DNA from: Desulfobacterales bacterium
Lineage (GTDB): Bacteria; Desulfobacterota; Desulfobacteria; Desulfobacterales; QNYZ01
Assembly: GCA_029938515.1 (NCBI GenBank)
Contig: JAOZUU010000073.1
Span: forward strand, 1 to 7,240
Reading direction: 5' to 3'
DNA length: 7,240 nt
In this document: positions 4,446 to 7,240 of the stretch, piece after piece
Numbering within the stretch: position 1 is the stretch's first letter
Layout of the letters: every line of letters starts with the position of its first letter
Notes under the pieces: model-generated
Seen by the model: the letters and a program-made list of their open reading frames with translations, nothing else
Told to the model about the DNA's origin: nothing
The model's database searches: none
Made by a program: the position numbers and the translations under genes

Positions 4446-6752
4446 ATGTTACAAGGCCACCATTTGCGCGGGTCATTTGGCGAAGAGGGTGACATCTTTA
4501 AGACGCATAAAAAAATGGATAATTACGAGGATATAAAAAACGAGCTCCTTGATGTTAATTCGATATTTGCGGAGCTATTGACACGGGCGGGGGCACTTTC
4601 CGTGACGGATAATGATGGCTTTTCCCAGTGGAAGGCGATCAGTCGTCAGATCGCAGAGAAAATCCAGGGCGAAACTTTGCGGGTCGCCGTGATCGGGTCG
4701 ATCAAGTCTGGAAAAAGCACTTTTGTCAATTGCCTGCTGGAAGGGGATTACCTCAAGAGAGGCGCGGGTGTTGTCACCGCCATTGTTACCCGGATACGAA
4801 AAGGCGAGGAACCGACGGCCCGGCTTTATTTCAAATCCTGGGATGAAGTAAACGAGGAGATTCGGAACGCCACGGCCATTTTTCCGGGTAATACTTTGCA
4901 GACACCGGGATCGGCTTTTGATTTACGACGGGAGACGGACCGGGAACACCTTGCCCAGGCACTGGCATCGCTGGGTAGCGATTATCTGATCAACCGGGGT
5001 GAGCGCAATGCCGACAGCGTACTGCTTTTATCTTACCTCAAAGGGTTTGAGCGGGTGAAAGATGTCGTATCCTCGGAAAGTCGAACGCGGATCCATGCGA
5101 GCGATGATTTCAATCTCCACCGGAATTTTTCCGGTGATGATTCCCTGGCAATCTATTTAAAAGACATTCAACTGGATGTTGATGCCAAGGTGTTAAATGA
5201 TCACCTGGAGATTGCCGATTGCCAGGGGAGTGATTCACCCAACCCCCACCACCTGGCCATGATCCAGGATTATCTTTTGGTTACCAATCTGATCATTTAC
5301 GTCATCAGCACGCGTACCGGATTGCGCAGGGCCGATATCCGCTTTATATCCATGATCAAAAAAATGGGGATCATGGATAATATTATTTTTGTTTTAAATT
5401 GCGATTTCAGCGAGCATGAGAATATTTTCGACCTGCATGCCCTGGTTGAAAAGAATAGAGAAGAGTTGTCGTTGATTTGTCCGGATCCAGACCTTTTTAT
5501 TTTCTCCTCCCTGTACAACCTATTTTCGAAGACGGAAAACCACCTGACGGAAAAGGACCGGGCAAGATTTGACCAATGGCGGCTGGATCAACCCATGAAG
5601 GTTTTTTCGGAAGATGAAAGCAGGCGATTTAAGGAGGCGTTTGACCGGAAATTGACCCAGGAACGGTATCCCCTCCTGCTCAGGAATCATCTCGGACGGA
5701 TCAATCTGTCCTGTCAGGGATTTCATCACTGGTTAAACGTTCGGCGGGATCTGCTGAACAGTGATGCTGATCGGATCGAAACCATCGTTTCACGACTCAC
5801 CGCTGAACAAAAGAAAAGCAAAGAGATAGGCGCCATGATCCGCAGCACCCTGGACGGGGCGGTATCCAAGATCCAAAAAGATATCCGGCACGAGGTGGAC
5901 CACTTTTTTGATCCTTTCTCGGGAGAGTTGATCGATCGTGTGGTGGCATTTATTCGCGAATACCGGGCTGACTCCGGATTTATAGAAGAAGAACTCGGCT
6001 CCGTGGGGTTTACGACGACCCTTTTTAATCTATTTCAGCAGTTTAAACATGCCGTGGATCGGTTCATGACCACCTCCGTCAACCCTGAAATGATGCAGTT
6101 TATACGTAAATGCGAACACCGTGTGGCGGAAGCATTCGACCAGATTTCCAAACCGTTTGAAGTAATGGTCAAGGACACCTTGGCCGATTATAACACCACC
6201 CTGCGTGATCAGGGCCTTGACCCGGTGACCACCCGCATGGATGGATTGGTTCGGCCGAACCCGATTTCAGTAAAATCGATATCAGAACTGGCCCTTCCAC
6301 CTGCGGCGGAGGTGATGAATTACTCAGCGCGGATAAAAAGCGATGCGGTATTGCGGTACGGGGCCTATTCACTGGCCCGGTTGTTTCGCAAGGTGTTTAA
6401 AAAATCGGCCGAGCCGAAATACACCGAGAGCCTCAAAGCCTTAAAGGACGGTATGCGCCGGATGAAACGAGAGACCGAGCGTACCATCAAAGCTCATTTC
6501 AGGGATTATCAGGAGGGTATCAAATTTCAGTATCTGTTTAAATTTATCAGCGGGTATGCCGATCTGATCCATGAGGCCCTCATGGACCATTTTACCGCTC
6601 ATCAGACGGACCTTTCCAATATTTCGGACATGATCAGCGATCATCATTTGGACCGGCGGAAAACGACCCAAACCCTGGATGAACTTCTGGGAGAAACCAC
6701 GCGAATGGCCGAACGGATCGATACATTAACAATCAAATTGACAGGAGGTTGA
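4446..6752 (+). CDS. Large soluble dynamin-like GTPase with divergent G3/G4 motifs
   Basis: This 768-residue protein has an N-terminal dynamin-type G domain followed by a long, mostly helical, charged region. G1 is GSIKSGKS (84-91). The switch-I region has the dynamin-like VVTAIVTRI. G3 is D258-C-Q-G261 in IADCQGSDSPNP, keeping DxxG but replacing the usual Pro. The G4 position reads VLNCDF (N318), lacking the normal [NT]KxD, so base recognition may be altered. Residues from about 439 are rich in heptad-like helices, consistent with a dynamin stalk. No transmembrane segment is seen; a basic amphipathic stretch RYGAYSLARLFRKVFKKS (637-654) is the best candidate for membrane contact. Start: ATG 4446 gives the longest form, but neither it nor the in-frame ATG 4515 (starting MDNYEDIK) has a good ribosome-binding site, and 4515 fits the likely domain border better. 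The ParA gene follows after 4 bases, with its ribosome-binding site inside this gene, so the two are coupled. Confidence 0.85.
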   Translation: MLQGHHLRGSFGEEGDIFKTHKKMDNYEDIKNELLDVNSIFAELLTRAGALSVTDNDGFSQWKAISRQIAEKIQGETLRVAVIGSIKSGKSTFVNCLLEGDYLKRGAGVVTAIVTRIRKGEEPTARLYFKSWDEVNEEIRNATAIFPGNTLQTPGSAFDLRRETDREHLAQALASLGSDYLINRGERNADSVLLLSYLKGFERVKDVVSSESRTRIHASDDFNLHRNFSGDDSLAIYLKDIQLDVDAKVLNDHLEIADCQGSDSPNPHHLAMIQDYLLVTNLIIYVISTRTGLRRADIRFISMIKKMGIMDNIIFVLNCDFSEHENIFDLHALVEKNREELSLICPDPDLFIFSSLYNLFSKTENHLTEKDRARFDQWRLDQPMKVFSEDESRRFKEAFDRKLTQERYPLLLRNHLGRINLSCQGFHHWLNVRRDLLNSDADRIETIVSRLTAEQKKSKEIGAMIRSTLDGAVSKIQKDIRHEVDHFFDPFSGELIDRVVAFIREYRADSGFIEEELGSVGFTTTLFNLFQQFKHAVDRFMTTSVNPEMMQFIRKCEHRVAEAFDQISKPFEVMVKDTLADYNTTLRDQGLDPVTTRMDGLVRPNPISVKSISELALPPAAEVMNYSARIKSDAVLRYGAYSLARLFRKVFKKSAEPKYTESLKALKDGMRRMKRETERTIKAHFRDYQEGIKFQYLFKFISGYADLIHEALMDHFTAHQTDLSNISDMISDHHLDRRKTTQTLDELLGETTRMAERIDTLTIKLTGG
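6743..6748 (+). promoter_or_regulatory. Strong ribosome-binding site for parA inside the end of the GTPase gene
   Basis: A full AGGAGG lies 8 bases before ATG 6757 and just before the GTPase stop (6750-6752). It fixes the ParA start and predicts that ribosomes finishing the GTPase re-initiate on ParA. It is the best ribosome-binding site in the window, which suggests that ParA is made at a higher rate than the upstream GTPase. Confidence 0.85.
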
Positions 6753-6756
6753 CAGT

Positions 6757-7240
6757 ATGGACGTGAAACAGACCAGAATCATTGCCGTCGCCAATGAAAA
6801 GGGAGGTGTTGGTAAAACGGTTACCGTGATCAACCTGGCCGCGGCCCTGTCCCGACTGAATAAAACCGTTTTGGTGGTCGATATGGATCCCCAGGCCAAT
6901 GCGACCCGCGGCCTTGGTTTTAACCCTGACGAAAATGGGCTGTCCGTTTACAATCTGATCAGCAATCCACAAAAGGTCAAGGCGGCGACCGTTGTTCGCT
7001 CAACCCCCTGGGAGGGACTCGATCTGATTCCATCCCATGTCGACCTTTCCGGGGCTGAAGTCGAACTGGTGGACCGCGCCGGCAGGGAAAACAGCTTGAA
7101 AACGGCGATGGAGACGATAAACGGGAGTTATGATTTCATCCTGATCGATACACCGCCGAGCCTGTCCTTACTGACCGTCAATGTAATGGCCTATGCCCGG
7201 GAAGTGATTATTCCCTGTCAGACCCATCCGTATGCTTTCG
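6757..7240 (+). CDS. ParA/Soj-family partition ATPase, N-terminal 161 residues (3' end outside the window)
   Basis: The deviant Walker A box KGGVGKT (15-21) with its signature first Lys, the A' motif DMDPQAN (42-48) and Walker B FILIDTPPS (127-135) are all present and correctly ordered, defining a ParA/MinD-type ATPase. The residue after KT is Val rather than the common Thr (KTVT). The region from DTPPSLSLLTVN to IIPCQTHPYAF continues the family fold and runs off the window. ParA proteins form ATP-dependent dimers on DNA and position chromosome or plasmid origins, or, in orphan forms, other cargo such as chemosensory arrays or carboxysomes. No helix-turn-helix precedes the ATPase, so it is the short chromosomal or orphan type. 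The usual partner ParB would lie downstream and cannot be seen. The odd point is the upstream partner, a dynamin-like GTPase 4 bases away, which suggests a membrane-related role. Confidence 0.95.
   Translation, partial: MDVKQTRIIAVANEKGGVGKTVTVINLAAALSRLNKTVLVVDMDPQANATRGLGFNPDENGLSVYNLISNPQKVKAATVVRSTPWEGLDLIPSHVDLSGAEVELVDRAGRENSLKTAMETINGSYDFILIDTPPSLSLLTVNVMAYAREVIIPCQTHPYAF

Overview
The window looks like chromosomal DNA of a Gram-negative, probably anaerobic or metal-exposed bacterium. Moderate GC, the style of the proteins (rubrerythrin-like ferritin fold, YqgE/AlgH, a small Cys/Lys-rich protein, dynamin-like GTPases) and GGAG or AGGGGG ribosome-binding sites all suggest the Desulfobacterota (former Deltaproteobacteria). 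That assignment is inference; there is no rRNA or marker gene to prove it. No tRNA, rRNA, CRISPR array or insertion sequence is visible.

Layout. (1) 1-436: the 3' end of a gene whose protein ends in a J domain (HPD motif). (2) 517-1756: a two-gene unit, 13 bases apart, of a duplicated ferritin-like di-iron protein and a bacterial phytochelatin synthase-type Cys peptidase, preceded by a possible extended -10 promoter. This looks like a metal or redox homeostasis pair. (3) 1757-2053: about 300 bases with no convincing gene, ending in a candidate promoter with a palindrome in its spacer. (4) 2066-4119: a membrane-anchored dynamin-superfamily NTPase whose G domain strongly recalls eukaryotic EHD proteins, followed directly by a YqgE/AlgH-family gene. 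The family core of the latter extends upstream of its first ATG, to a good Shine-Dalgarno next to an ACG codon. (5) 4175-4342, minus strand: a 55-residue four-cysteine, lysine-tailed protein, convergent with the AlgH gene. (6) 4343-4445: a divergent intergenic region with a perfect 7-bp inverted repeat overlapping a TTGACA box. (7) 4446-6752: a second, soluble dynamin-like GTPase of 768 residues with unusual G3 and G4 motifs. (8) 6757-7240: the start of a ParA/Soj-type ATPase, cut by the window end, 4 bases after the GTPase stop and with its ribosome-binding site inside the end of that gene.

How it may work together. Two different dynamin-superfamily proteins sit within 5 kb of each other, one with a predicted transmembrane hairpin and one apparently soluble and translationally coupled to a ParA ATPase. 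This is the most interesting part of the window. It suggests, as inference only, a membrane-remodelling or membrane-organising function linked to positioning or partitioning by ParA. The ferritin-like/phytochelatin synthase pair is a separate unit of interest for thiol and metal chemistry.
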